31,510 nt of DNA from RGIG8767 sp045531685 (GCA_045531685.1 JAZSEL010000104.1:1-31510); one strand, 5' to 3'. Positions 15,709 through 25,176 are shown, numbered from the stretch's first letter. Notes: generated by a model from the letters alone, not told the origin. Translations and numbers: made by a program.

Positions 15709-15930
15709 ATGATTAAGACTTATATTTTGGAAGATTTGGATTGTGCACACTGCGCAGGCAAGATTGAAGAGTCTGTTGCGAAGCTTGACGGAGTGAAGAA
15801 GAGTACCTGTACGCTGTTAACGCAGAAGCTGGTAGTGGACATTGAGGATGATAAGGCAGCAGGCCTTACCGCAGAAGTGAAGAAGATTGTTAAGAAATTT
15901 GAGCCGGATGTAGAAGTAATTGAAAAATAA
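15709..15930 (+). CDS. Free-standing heavy-metal-associated (HMA) domain protein
   Basis: 73 aa, a single ferredoxin-like HMA fold. The metal site is DCAHCAGK with Cys12 and Cys15, and the preceding Asp11 resembles the Zn/Cd-type DCAxC pattern of ZntA and CadA N-domains rather than the MxCxxC of copper chaperones. AGGAGG lies eight bases before the ATG. It lies between the sensor (11-base gap) and the ATPase, which itself lacks an HMA domain. It most likely hands metal to that pump or regulates it in trans. Confidence 0.9.
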   Translation: MIKTYILEDLDCAHCAGKIEESVAKLDGVKKSTCTLLTQKLVVDIEDDKAAGLTAEVKKIVKKFEPDVEVIEK

Positions 15931-15940
15931 GAAGGAAGAT

Positions 15941-15965
15941 GCCACGGAGGAGATTCCTTCGTGGC
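15941..15965 (+). other. Strong intercistronic hairpin without T-tract
   Basis: GCCACGGAGGA (15941-15951) pairs with TCCTTCGTGGC (15955-15965), 11 bp with one G-T pair, loop GAT. No T-run follows, so it is more likely an mRNA processing or stability element between the HMA gene and the ATPase gene than a terminator. Confidence 0.55.
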
Positions 15966-16044
15966 GTTCTATTTACGTTGAACATATGCCTGACATATAG
16001 AATTTGAAAGATGCTCCGGGAAAAAGAGAGCAGAGGAGTGAGTT

Positions 16045-17913
16045 ATGACTAAGAAACTTAAAAAACGACTTAAGAAAATTATACTGGGAACAGTTTTATT
16101 TATAGTAGCCATATTGTGTAACAGCCTGATTTCTTTTGTGGAAGAAACCGTATTGGGGCTTATTCTGTTTTTGATTGCCTACTTTGTAATCGGTGGGGAT
16201 GTGATAAAGAAAGCATGCATTAACATTTCCAAGGGACAGATTTTCGATGAAAACTTTTTAATGTTGCTTGCCACAGTGGGAGCATTCTTCGTAGGCGAAT
16301 ATCATGAAGGTGTAGCTGTAATGGTATTTTATCAGGTTGGGGAATGGTTCCAGGCGTATGCAGTGAATAATTCCAGAAAATCCATTAAAGAGCTTATGAA
16401 TATCCGTCCGGATTATGCCAATGTGCTCCGTGAAGGAGAAGAGGTAATGGTATCTCCTGAAGAGGTTGCAGTGGATGAGTACATAGTGGTTAAGCCGGGT
16501 GAGAGAATTCCTTTGGACGGTATAGTGATGAAAGGAAGCTCTTCTTTGGATACTATGGCACTTACGGGCGAAAGTATGCCAAGGGAAACGCAGGAAGGGG
16601 ATGCAGTTATCAGTGGCTGTATTAACCTGACCGGTATGTTGCAGGTAAGGGTTACCAAGAATTTTGCAGAGTCCACAGTATCCAAGATTCTGGATTTGGT
16701 GGAGAATGCAACCTCTAAGAAAGCCAAATCTGAGAACTTTATTTCCCGATTTGCCAAGTACTATACACCGGGAGTGGTAATTGCAGCTGCCTTATTGGCA
16801 GTATTGCCTCCACTTCTTTTACAGCAGCCATTTTCTGTTTGGATTTACCGAGGATTATCCTTTCTTGTAATCAGTTGTCCATGTGCATTGGTAATCAGTA
16901 TTCCGCTGAGCTTTTTTGGCGGGCTTGGAGGAGCAAGCAAAACCGGTATATTGATAAAGGGAAGTACGTATTTGGAGCAGCTTGCTAAGGCAGAGGTTGT
17001 TGTAATGGATAAGACGGGTACCCTTACAAAAGGTAATTTCTCAGTGAAAAATATCGTGCCGTCTGAAAATGTGATGGCAGATGAGTTGTTAGAGCTAACG
17101 GCAATGGCTGAATGCTACTCCAACCATCCGATTTCTCTTTCCATTAAGAATTATTATGGGAAAGAAATTGATACCATCCGTTTGGGAAAAGTAGAAGAAA
17201 TTGCCGGCTTTGGGGTAAAGGCTATGGTGGATGGTACAACTATTTACGTGGGAAATGATAAATTGATGAAACAGATGGGCATAGAGGTTCCGTTTGTTTC
17301 TCCAATCGGAACGATAGTCTATACGGCAAGGGAGCAGAAATATCTGGGTTATATCCTGATTGTAGATGAAGAAAAAGAGGACGCCCGTCTTTGTATTGAT
17401 GGTCTGAAAAAGAACGGGGTAAAGAATATTGTCATGTTGACAGGTGACAGAAAGGAAGCTGCGGAGCATGTAGCAAAGAACCTGGGAATTAATGAGTTCT
17501 ATGCAGAATTATTACCGGGAGATAAGGTATCAAAAGTAGAAAATCTGTTTTCTAATAAGTCAGATAATGGTAAACTAATCTTTATAGGGGACGGTATTAA
17601 TGATGCTCCGGTACTTGCCAGGGCAGATATCGGTATTGCCATGGGAGGCTTGGGTTCCGATGCAGCCATTGAGGCAGCGGATGTGGTTATTATGACGGAC
17701 GAACCGTCTAAGATTGTGAAAGCCATGGCGATTTCAAGAAAAACCCTACAGATTGTCCGTCAGAACATCGCTTTGGCATTGGGGATTAAGTTTGCGGTGC
17801 TTATTCTGGCTGCATTAGGCTATGCATCCATGTGGGCAGCCGTATTTGCAGATGTGGGAGTGGCATTTATCGCGATTTTAAATGCCATGAGAGCAATGAA
17901 GGTGCCGGAGTAA
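16045..17913 (+). CDS. Zn/Cd/Pb-exporting P1B-type ATPase without N-terminal HMA domain
   Basis: 622 aa, shorter than ZntA/CadA (about 700-730) because it starts at the first transmembrane segments after a basic stretch (KKLKKRLKK). Motifs: actuator TGES at 174-177, CPC at 278-280, phosphorylated Asp322 in DKTGT, HP at 361-362, GDGINDAP at 515-522. Asp603 in the last helix pair (FADVGVAF) corresponds to the conserved Asp of Zn-ATPases and distinguishes it from copper pumps. It acts in the cytoplasmic membrane to expel divalent metal. AGAGGAG precedes the ATG. It is the third gene of the sensor-HMA-ATPase operon; the missing HMA domain is encoded immediately upstream. Confidence 0.94.
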   Translation: MTKKLKKRLKKIILGTVLFIVAILCNSLISFVEETVLGLILFLIAYFVIGGDVIKKACINISKGQIFDENFLMLLATVGAFFVGEYHEGVAVMVFYQVGEWFQAYAVNNSRKSIKELMNIRPDYANVLREGEEVMVSPEEVAVDEYIVVKPGERIPLDGIVMKGSSSLDTMALTGESMPRETQEGDAVISGCINLTGMLQVRVTKNFAESTVSKILDLVENATSKKAKSENFISRFAKYYTPGVVIAAALLAVLPPLLLQQPFSVWIYRGLSFLVISCPCALVISIPLSFFGGLGGASKTGILIKGSTYLEQLAKAEVVVMDKTGTLTKGNFSVKNIVPSENVMADELLELTAMAECYSNHPISLSIKNYYGKEIDTIRLGKVEEIAGFGVKAMVDGTTIYVGNDKLMKQMGIEVPFVSPIGTIVYTAREQKYLGYILIVDEEKEDARLCIDGLKKNGVKNIVMLTGDRKEAAEHVAKNLGINEFYAELLPGDKVSKVENLFSNKSDNGKLIFIGDGINDAPVLARADIGIAMGGLGSDAAIEAADVVIMTDEPSKIVKAMAISRKTLQIVRQNIALALGIKFAVLILAALGYASMWAAVFADVGVAFIAILNAMRAMKVPE

Positions 17914-17915
17914 AG

Positions 17916-17934
17916 TGCTTCTTGGGGAGAAGCA
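17916..17934 (+). other. Small hairpin between ATPase and glpK genes
   Basis: TGCTTCT-TGGGG-AGAAGCA. It has no T-run, so at most a weak terminator; glpK may be partly co-transcribed with the ATPase gene (58-base gap). Confidence 0.4.
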
Positions 17935-17971
17935 TTACCATATAACTACAAAATAATAAAGGAGCAGGGTT

Positions 17972-19465
17972 ATGGAGAAGTATATTTTGGCCATCGATCA
18001 GGGAACTACCAGCAGCAGAGCCATTATTTTTAACAAGGATGGGGAAATTATCAGCAGCGCACAAAGGGAGTTTTCCCAGTATTTTCCAAAAGCCGGATGG
18101 GTAGAGCACGATGCCAATGAGATATGGATATCGGTAGTTGCCGTATACATGGAAGCCTTGGCAAAGGGAGCTGTTAAGGGAGAGCAGATTGCGGCAATCG
18201 GAATTACCAATCAGAGAGAAACGGCTGTTGTTTGGGAAAAAGAAACAGGTCGTCCTATATATAATGCCATTTGCTGGCAATCACGCCAGACAGCCGATAT
18301 TTGTGACAGGCTTCGGGCAGATGGTTACGAAGATATGATTAAAGAAAAGACCGGTTTGTTAATCGACCCGTATTTTTCAGGAACAAAAATTACCTGGATT
18401 TTGGACCATGTAGAAGGTGCCAGAGAAAGGGCAGAAAATGGGGAATTGTTGTTTGGAACCATTGATTCCTGGTTGATTTACAAATTATCCGGTGGTGCGG
18501 CCCATGTGACGGATTACAGCAATGCCAGCAGAACACTGTTGTATAATATCTATGATTTGCAGTGGGATGATGAGCTGTTACAGATTATGAATGTTCCAAA
18601 GAGTATGTTGCCGGAGGTAAAGCCATCCTCTGAAATATATGCCTATACCGCCAAGTATCATTTTAACAATTGCGAGGTACCGATTGCAGGAATCGCAGGG
18701 GATCAGCAGGCGGCCTTATTCGGACAGATGTGTTTTAATGAGGGAATGGCAAAGAATACATATGGAACAGGCTGTTTCTTATTGATGAATACGGGAACGA
18801 AACCAATCCGTTCCAAACACGGATTGATTACTACGATTGCCTGGGGATTGAACGGCAAAGTAGAGTATGCGTTAGAGGGTAGTGTGTTTGTTGCCGGAAG
18901 TGCCATCCAGTGGCTTAGGGACGGTCTTAGGATGATTGAGACGGCTCCGCAGAGCGAGGAATTTGCGTCCAAGGTGGATGACAGTGAAGGTGTCTATGTA
19001 GTGCCTGCATTTGTAGGGCTTGGTGCGCCGTATTGGGATGATAAGGCAAGAGGTGCTGTGTTTGGAATTACCAGAGGAACAACAAAGGAGCATTTTGTAC
19101 GTGCCACATTGGAATCCCTTGCGTATCAGTCAAGAGATATTATTGAAGCAATGGAAAAGGATAGCGGTATCTATTTGACTACATTAAAGGTGGACGGCGG
19201 TGCTGTCAGAAATAATCTCCTTATGCAGTTCCAGTCAGATATCTTAGACGTTCCGGTGGAGAGACCGCTTCTGAATGAGTCTACGGCACTGGGGGCTGCC
19301 TATTTGGCAGGTCTGGCAGTGGGATTCTATGAGAGTAAGGAAGAATTACTTGATAATTATAAAAAGGACAGAATGTTTATGCCGATTATTGATGAAGATA
19401 AACGGGAAGAACTGTATGCCGGATGGAAACGTGCTGTAAGGGCGGCTTGTGCATTTCATGAATAA
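17972..19465 (+). CDS. glpK: Glycerol kinase
   Basis: 497 aa, the normal length for the FGGY-family enzyme that makes sn-glycerol-3-phosphate from glycerol and ATP in the cytosol. Features: phosphate-binding DQGTTSSR at about 8-15, substrate motif NQRETAVVWEKETGRP with the following CWQSRQT, the ATP-site GDQQAALFGQ, and the C-terminal FGGY signature region. AAGGAG lies eight bases before the ATG. No glpF or glpD is adjacent, so glycerol entry and oxidation must be encoded elsewhere. Confidence 0.97.
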   Translation: MEKYILAIDQGTTSSRAIIFNKDGEIISSAQREFSQYFPKAGWVEHDANEIWISVVAVYMEALAKGAVKGEQIAAIGITNQRETAVVWEKETGRPIYNAICWQSRQTADICDRLRADGYEDMIKEKTGLLIDPYFSGTKITWILDHVEGARERAENGELLFGTIDSWLIYKLSGGAAHVTDYSNASRTLLYNIYDLQWDDELLQIMNVPKSMLPEVKPSSEIYAYTAKYHFNNCEVPIAGIAGDQQAALFGQMCFNEGMAKNTYGTGCFLLMNTGTKPIRSKHGLITTIAWGLNGKVEYALEGSVFVAGSAIQWLRDGLRMIETAPQSEEFASKVDDSEGVYVVPAFVGLGAPYWDDKARGAVFGITRGTTKEHFVRATLESLAYQSRDIIEAMEKDSGIYLTTLKVDGGAVRNNLLMQFQSDILDVPVERPLLNESTALGAAYLAGLAVGFYESKEELLDNYKKDRMFMPIIDEDKREELYAGWKRAVRAACAFHE

Positions 19466-19526
19466 ATTGGAATGAGAATATCAATAAAAAAGAAAAACAA
19501 AAGTTTTGGAATCCTATCGATTCTAT

Positions 19527-19573
19527 AAAAAACCGGACCTCGTCAGTATAAAAAACGGGGTCCGGTTTTTTTT
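19527..19573. terminator. Bidirectional terminator between glpK and the aldo/keto reductase gene
   Basis: AAAACCGGACC TCGT pairs with ACG GGGTCCGGTTTT across an 11-base loop, with T-tract on the plus side and A-tract/T-tract for the minus side; it sits between convergent stops. Confidence 0.88.
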
Positions 19574-20600
19574 ATTTTACACTTACCTTGCCGGCAAGCA
19601 CCTGCTTGTAATCGTCATAGTTTTTGGCAAGAAGAGCAGGAGTATCCAATTCATACGGACATTTGCTCTTGCATTTGCCACAATTGAGACAGTCTTCAAT
19701 CTTTTTCATTTTCGCCTGTACTTCTTCCGTAAGCTGTAATTCTGAAGGGGAACGGCGAAGAAGCAGGGACATTCTTGCACAGTTGTTGATTTCGATACCA
19801 ACCGGGCATGGCATGCAGTAACCGCATCCGCGGCAGAAGTCGCCACTTAATTCTTCCCTCTCTTTTGCAATAAAGGTCTCCAGTTCAGGTGTCATAGAAG
19901 GTGGATTGTCTATATAAGAAATAAATTCATCCAATTCGGATTCCCTTTGGATTCCCCAGATAGGAAGTACATTGTCATACCGGGCTAAGTAAGCATATGC
20001 TGCGGAAGAATTGGTAATTAATCCACCGGAGAGAGCCTTCATAGCGATGAAGCCCATATTCTTTTCTGCACATTTTTTTACCAGTTCTAATTCTTTTTCA
20101 CCGGATAAATAGCAGAACGGAAACTGTAATGTCTCATATAGACCGGATTCAATAGCTTCGTTAGCTACGGATAAGCGATGGTTCGTAATACCGATATGGT
20201 GTACTTTGCCCTGTGCTTTGGCTTCTAACATGGCTTCGTATAAGCCGCTTCCGTCTCCCGGTTTTGGGCAGAAGGATGGATTATGGAACTGATAAAGGTC
20301 CACATAGTCGGTTTCCAAATTGCCTAAAGAGGTTTCTAAATCCTTCCAAAAGCCTTCCGCAGTAGTGGCGGCAGTTTTTGTGGCAATGTATACTTTGTCA
20401 CGGATGCCTTCCAGCGCTTCGCCTAGTTTGCATTCACTGTCCGTATAGAAACGGGCGGTATCAAAAAAATCAATGCCGGCATCATAAGCTTTTTGGATTA
20501 ATCCAACCGCGTCTTCCTGTGAAATACGCTGGATTGGGAGGGCTCCAAACCCATTTTTGTTTACGGTAATACCGGTGGAACCAAGAGTTACAGTCTGCAT
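19572..20600 (-). CDS. Aldo/keto reductase with C-terminal 4Fe-4S ferredoxin domain
   Basis: 342 aa. Residues 1 to about 255 form the aldo/keto reductase barrel: GSTGITVNKNGFG start, DFFDTARFYTDSE with the Asp/Tyr pair, the catalytic Lys in VYIATKTA, and the His in YQFHNP. The tail (about 255-325) has two Cys clusters, CRGCGYCMPCPVG and CLNCGKCKSKCPYE, each the CxxCxxCxxxCP pattern of a 4Fe-4S cluster. Such fused reductases are common in anaerobic Clostridia and probably couple NAD(P)H or ferredoxin to an unknown carbonyl substrate. The frame opens at 20669, but ATG 20600 has AAAGGAG eight bases upstream and begins the family's usual N-terminus. Confidence 0.92.
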   Translation of the reverse strand: MQTVTLGSTGITVNKNGFGALPIQRISQEDAVGLIQKAYDAGIDFFDTARFYTDSECKLGEALEGIRDKVYIATKTAATTAEGFWKDLETSLGNLETDYVDLYQFHNPSFCPKPGDGSGLYEAMLEAKAQGKVHHIGITNHRLSVANEAIESGLYETLQFPFCYLSGEKELELVKKCAEKNMGFIAMKALSGGLITNSSAAYAYLARYDNVLPIWGIQRESELDEFISYIDNPPSMTPELETFIAKEREELSGDFCRGCGYCMPCPVGIEINNCARMSLLLRRSPSELQLTEEVQAKMKKIEDCLNCGKCKSKCPYELDTPALLAKNYDDYKQVLAGKVSVK

Positions 20601-20752
20601 AGGGATTCTCCTTTGTTTATGGTATTTATTGTTTTTTAATTTTACAAGAATTCCCATATAGTATATCATTTCAATTGAGGAAAGAAAACTTGTTTACATA
20701 CATATGAACAGGTCAAGAGTTTGTTTTACAAGGGAAATGGAAGAAAAAAGAA

Positions 20753-21454
20753 ATGAAATATAAGAATTACATATTTGATTTGTATGGAACTTTAGTGGAT
20801 ATCCATACGGATGAACACAATTTGAAACTTTGGAAAAAAATGGTGTCTGCTTATAAAAAGTATGGTGCCGTGTATACGCCGGCAAAGATGCGGAAAACCT
20901 ATCAGTTATTAGTGAGTGAGGCGCAGAAGGATGCGGACGAGATAGTAATTGAGCCGGTTTTTGAAAAAATGTTCTCATTATGTAATGTAGAAGTTGATGG
21001 GGATACAGTAACGGATATGTGCCGTTTGTTCAGAGAAACATCTACAGAATATATCCGCTTATATCCATGGTCGGTTCCTATATTGGAAGGGCTAAAGGCA
21101 GAGGGAAAAAAGGTGATTCTTTTATCCAATGCCCAGAGAGTGTTTACTGCACCGGAGCTGGAAAAGTTAGGAATCCTGTCCTATTTTGATACTGTGTTTA
21201 TCTCCTCGGATAAGGGGGTAAAAAAGCCCAATCCGGCATTTTTTAATGCCATGCTTACAGAGTGTGGATTGGACGCCAAGGAATGTCTGATGGTTGGGAA
21301 TGATGAGACCTGCGATATCGGTGGGGCCCATAAGGTGGGAATGGATGGATTCTATATCCATACCAGGATTTCACCGGAGTATACGGGAGTAGGACATGCC
21401 GAATACAAAGTACTGGATATTGATGAAGAAACAGGAATGATAGAACTGCCGTAA
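20753..21454 (+). CDS. HAD-superfamily hydrolase (YjjG-like)
   Basis: 233 aa. Motif I is FDLYGTLVD with nucleophile Asp9. An alpha-helical cap occupies about 20-90. Motif II is VILLSNAQ, motif III contains the Lys of KKPNPAFF, and motif IV is MVGNDETCDIGGA. The DxYGT version resembles YjjG-type nucleotidases and haloacid dehalogenases; it is most likely a phosphatase of a small cytosolic phosphate ester. The substrate is unknown. The ribosome site is weak (GGAAG about ten bases upstream). clpB begins 52 bases downstream without a terminator, so the two may be co-transcribed. Confidence 0.88.
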   Translation: MKYKNYIFDLYGTLVDIHTDEHNLKLWKKMVSAYKKYGAVYTPAKMRKTYQLLVSEAQKDADEIVIEPVFEKMFSLCNVEVDGDTVTDMCRLFRETSTEYIRLYPWSVPILEGLKAEGKKVILLSNAQRVFTAPELEKLGILSYFDTVFISSDKGVKKPNPAFFNAMLTECGLDAKECLMVGNDETCDIGGAHKVGMDGFYIHTRISPEYTGVGHAEYKVLDIDEETGMIELP

Positions 21455-21506
21455 GAGGGAAATTTGTTTATGGAGCGGTTAGGGGAAACCGCAGAGAGGA
21501 GTGCGT

Positions 21507-24088
21507 ATGAATATTTCAAAATTTACACAGAAATCCGTTCAGGCAATTGAGAGATGTGAAAAACTGGCATATGAATATGGAAATCAGGAAATTGAGCAGG
21601 AACATTTGTTGTATGCGTTGCTTACCATAGAGGATAGTCTGATTGCCAAATTAATTGAGAAAATGGAGATTAATTTAGAACATTTTCTGGATAACAGCCG
21701 TAGCCGCGTGGAAAAGCGGGTAAAGGTGCAGGGCGGTCAGGTCTATGTAGGTAAGGATTTGAATCAGGTATTGATTCATGCCGAGGATGAAGCGAAGCAG
21801 ATGGGGGATGAATATGTTTCCGTGGAGCATTTGTTCCTTTCTATGCTTCAAAGACCGAATAAAGAGATGAAGGCATTATTTAATGAATATGGGATTACAA
21901 GGGAACGCTTTTTGCAGGCCTTATCCACAGTTCGCGGGAATCAGAAGGTAACCAGCGATAATCCGGAAGCCACCTATGATACTTTGGAAAAGTACGGTCA
22001 GGACTTGGTGGAAAGAGCAAAGATGCAGAAACTGGACCCTGTTATCGGAAGGGACGCTGAGATTCGTAATGTTATCCGCATCTTAAGCCGTAAGACCAAG
22101 AATAATCCGGTATTAATCGGTGAGCCGGGTGTTGGTAAGACGGCGGTAGTGGAAGGTCTGGCACAGCGTATTGTGCGCGGAGATGTTCCGCAGGGACTGA
22201 AGGATAAGAAATTATTTGCACTGGATATGGGGGCTCTTGTTGCAGGTGCAAAGTACCGTGGAGAGTTTGAAGAGCGTCTCAAAGCGGTATTGGATGATGT
22301 GAAAAACAGTGACGGACAGATTATTTTATTTATCGATGAATTGCATACCATTGTAGGAGCTGGCAAGACGGACGGAGCATTGGATGCGGGTAATATGTTA
22401 AAGCCGCTTTTAGCAAGAGGGGAATTGCATTGTATCGGTGCCACCACTTTGGATGAGTACCGCCAGTATATTGAAAAGGATGCGGCACTGGAACGTAGAT
22501 TCCAGCCGGTATTGGTGGATGAGCCAACGGTAGAGGATACCATTTCTATTTTACGTGTCTCAAGGAACGTTATGAGGTATACCATGGCGTTAAGATTATG
22601 GACAATGCGCTGGTAAGTGCAGCGACACTTTCCCATCGTTATATTTCAGACCGCTTTTTGCCGGATAAAGCCATCGATTTAGTAGATGAAGCCTGTGCAC
22701 TGATTAAAACAGAGCTGGACTCCATGCCGACAGAGTTGGATGCGCTGCAGCGTCGGGTCATGCAGATGGAAATTGAAGAAGCTGCTCTCAAACATGAGGA
22801 TGACCGATTGAGTCAAGAAAGATTGGCGGCTTTGCAGAAGGAATTGGCAGAGCAGAAAGAAGAATTCAATAACCGTAAAGCACAGTGGGACAATGAAAAG
22901 GCAAGTGTGGAGCGGTTAAGTAAGCTTCGTGAAGAAATTGAGCAGATGAATTCGGATATTCAGATTGCCCAGCGGGAAGGCGATTATGAAAAGGCAGCAG
23001 AATTAAGCTATGGTAAATTGCCGGCACTTAAAAAGCAGTTAGAAATAGAAGAAGAGAAGGTTAAGGAGCGGGATTTGGCATTGGTGCATGAGAGTGTATC
23101 CGATGAAGAGATTGCTAAGATTATTTCCCGTTGGACAGGGATTCCTGTCAGCAAGCTGACAGAGAGTGAGCGGAATAAGACCCTGCATCTGGACGAAGAA
23201 CTGCACAAACGTGTGATTGGACAGGATGAGGGTGTGACAAAGGTGACAGAAGCCATTATCCGTTCCAAGGCTGGGATTAAGGACCCGGGTAAGCCAATCG
23301 GTTCCTTCTTATTCTTAGGTCCTACGGGTGTTGGAAAGACAGAGCTTGCCAAGGCACTGGCAGCATCCTTATTTGATGATGAATCCAATATGGTCCGTAT
23401 CGATATGAGTGAGTATATGGAGAAATACTCCGTATCGCGTTTAATTGGAGCACCTCCGGGGTATGTGGGATATGAGGAAGGCGGACAGTTGACTGAAGCA
23501 GTCAGAAGAAAGCCGTACTCCGTAGTTCTTTTTGATGAAATTGAGAAGGCACATCCGGATGTATTCAATGTATTATTGCAGGTATTGGATGATGGACGTA
23601 TCACGGATTCCCAGGGAAGAACTGTGGACTTTAAGAATACCATTTTAATCATGACTTCTAATATTGGTGCGCATTATTTGTTAGAAGGAATTGACTCAGA
23701 TGGTACTATTAAAGCAGAAGCGGAAGAAATGGTTATGAATGACTTGCGTGGTCATTTCAGACCTGAATTCTTGAACCGTCTGGATGAGATGATTCTCTTT
23801 AAACCACTGACCAAGCAGGATATTGGCGGAATTATCCATTTGATTATCGCTGATTTGAATGAAAGACTGGCTGATAGGGAACTTCGAATTGAGTTGACGG
23901 ACGAAGCCGCAACCTTTATCGTAGAAAATGGATATGACCCGGTTTACGGGGCAAGACCGCTCAAACGGTACATCCAGAAGTATGTGGAGACACTGGCTGC
24001 GAAGTTAATCCTTCGGGATGAAGTTGCCGGCGGGGATACGATTTTGATTATTGTTAAGGATGAGGAACTGACGGCAGTGCGTAAATAG
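21507..24088 (+). pseudogene. clpB: clpB, ATP-dependent disaggregase, with one-base frameshift
   Basis: ClpB (Hsp100) remodels aggregated protein together with DnaK. Both halves are present and well conserved. The first runs from ATG 21507 (AGAGGAG upstream): Clp N-domain, GEPGVGKT Walker A at about 205-212 and arginine-finger region ERRFQP. The second, in another frame, runs to 24088: coiled-coil M-domain, GPTGVGKTE Walker A, YVGYEEGG pore loop and C-terminal D2-small domain. The frames part near 22555-22558, where CGTGTCTC should read CGTGGTCTC to encode the normal ILRGLKERYE. Restoring one G gives about 860 aa, the usual length. As written, translation stops at 22616. It may be a real mutation or a sequence error. 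I see no CIRCE or CtsR site upstream. Confidence 0.93.
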
Positions 24089-24119
24089 TATTTACGCATG
24101 CAAATAAAGGAGGTACAAC

Positions 24120-24293
24120 ATGATTCCAAAGGACCCGGTAATGCTGCTTAGCTTTATCAATTTAAAACTGCGTGATTATTATTCCACATTTGATGCCTTG
24201 TGTGAGGACTTGGATGTGGACGGGGCAGAGATTGTTGATAAACTGGCGGGTATTAATTATCAATATGATATGGATAAGAATCAATTTGTTTAG
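24120..24293 (+). CDS. DUF4250 domain-containing small protein
   Basis: 57 aa, starting MIPKDPVMLLSFINLKLRDY, the typical DUF4250 opening. The family is small, soluble and of unknown function, found in gut Firmicutes and related anaerobes. It looks like a short helical fold (helix-turn-helix-like DALCEDLDVDGAEIVDKLAG). AAAGGAGG lies six bases before the ATG. It follows clpB by 31 bases and shares its terminator, so it is probably the last gene of the HAD-clpB transcript. Confidence 0.88.
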   Translation: MIPKDPVMLLSFINLKLRDYYSTFDALCEDLDVDGAEIVDKLAGINYQYDMDKNQFV

Positions 24294-24324
24294 GAATTAA
24301 TTAATAAGTGCATAGATTTGATAT

Positions 24325-24363
24325 AAAGGGGAGGGTTCATGTGAGCCGTCCCCCTTTCTTTTT
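24325..24363 (+). terminator. Terminator after the DUF4250 gene
   Basis: AAAGGGG and GGTTCA pair with CCCCTTT and TGAGCC (small internal loop), followed by TTCTTTTT. Confidence 0.85.
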
Positions 24364-24419
24364 ACGCTCATCTTGGACAGACTCAGCGACCGGTTCACTC
24401 CAAATTTGTGAGAAATATA

Positions 24420-24485
24420 CGGATTATGTCAAAAATTTGCGCATTATGTAGAAGATATTGTTAATTATTGGAGTTTTAGTAAAAT
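24420..24485 (+). promoter_or_regulatory. Shared regulon promoter, copy 1
   Basis: Direct repeats CGGATTATGT (24420-24429) and CGCATTATGT (24440-24449), exactly 20 bp apart. The -35 TTGTTA starts at 24458, 18 bp after the second repeat. The -10 is TAAAAT (24480-24485), spacer 16. It stands before the Cys-rich surface protein. The same arrangement recurs at 25237 and 28017. Confidence 0.8.
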
Positions 24486-24555
24486 ATTACAGATGTAAAT
24501 AATAATTCAAGGGAAATTCTGGGAAAGAAAAAGTGCCCGGATAACGGAGGTATTT

Positions 24556-25146
24556 ATGAAAAAAGTAGGAAGAGAGTTAAACAGAATTGGTGCACTGGCT
24601 CTTGCAGTGGTACTGATGGGGACGAGTATTGATTTTCCTATTTTGGCAGCAGGCAATTGTGAACATCATACAGAGCATACTGCAGAGTGCGGATATGAAG
24701 AAGCCGTATAGGGCACACCTTACTTCTTTACTTGTGATGATTGTGCTTCAGAGGAATACGCTCAGGAGAATGAGGAACAGCAGGACGAAGAAGAACAGAA
24801 TGAGGAAGCAGAAGTAGAAAAAACTACTGAATGCACCTGTGAAACCGATGACTCGGCATTCCATGCAACTAACTGTCCGGCATATATCGCACCGGAAAAT
24901 CCGCAGTGTTACTGCGCAGAAAAATGTACAGAGGACACCTTAAATGTATGGTGTGATGTCTGCGGCATGCAGGGAGATAATGCGGAAACGGATAACGCTA
25001 CGGATACCACAGATGTATCCGACCCGTTAGTAATGGCTTCTAAAGATGCAGACAGTGCATGGTGGATTGTTCTGTTAATTGCAGTTCTTGCAGTGGCAGG
25101 AATAGCCGGATTTGTAATCTATTCTAAGAAAAATAAAAGTGAATAA
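24556..25146 (+). pseudogene. Secreted Cys-rich, membrane-anchored protein interrupted by in-frame TAG
   Basis: From ATG 24556 (ACGGAGG upstream) the frame gives 51 residues, then TAG at 24709-24711, then stays open in the same frame to TAA 25144: 196 codons in all. Before the stop: a signal peptide (GALALAVVLMGTSIDFP, cleavage near AAG) and a Cys/His segment (CEHHTEHTAECGYEE). After it: CDDCA, a Glu-rich linker, more Cys (CTC, CPAY, CYC, CTED, CDVCG), a single membrane helix (WWIVLLIAVLAVAGIAGFVI) and a KKNKSE tail. The related surface-protein motif usually reads EAVEGTP, so TAG probably arose from GAG. I do not recognise the family beyond this. It has its own copy of the shared promoter and a terminator. 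Confidence 0.75.
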
Positions 25147-25176
25147 TCCGGTCCATATGGGCTGGAAATTTTTAAG

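Noticed and set aside
21455..21506. Heat-shock operator (CIRCE or CtsR box) before clpB
   Set aside because: Only a GAGTGC fragment and a small GCGGTT-AGGGGA-AACCGC hairpin are present; neither full inverted repeat nor CtsR heptad repeat is seen.
21998..22636. Open frame antisense to clpB
   Set aside because: Low-complexity Ser/Pro-rich translation without start signals; a shadow of the sense frame.
22598..24088. Second half of clpB as an independent gene
   Set aside because: ATG 22598 lies inside conserved ClpB sequence with no Shine-Dalgarno before it; a frameshift explains it better.
24420..24449. Repeats as a standard LytTR (AgrA/ComE) binding site
   Set aside because: The spacing is close, but CGNRTTATGY does not match the ACAnTT-type half-site I know, so the regulator is left unassigned.
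24709..24711. TAG read as pyrrolysine or selenocysteine-like recoding
   Set aside because: No pyl genes or recoding structure is visible, and the local motif fits a simple GAG to TAG change.
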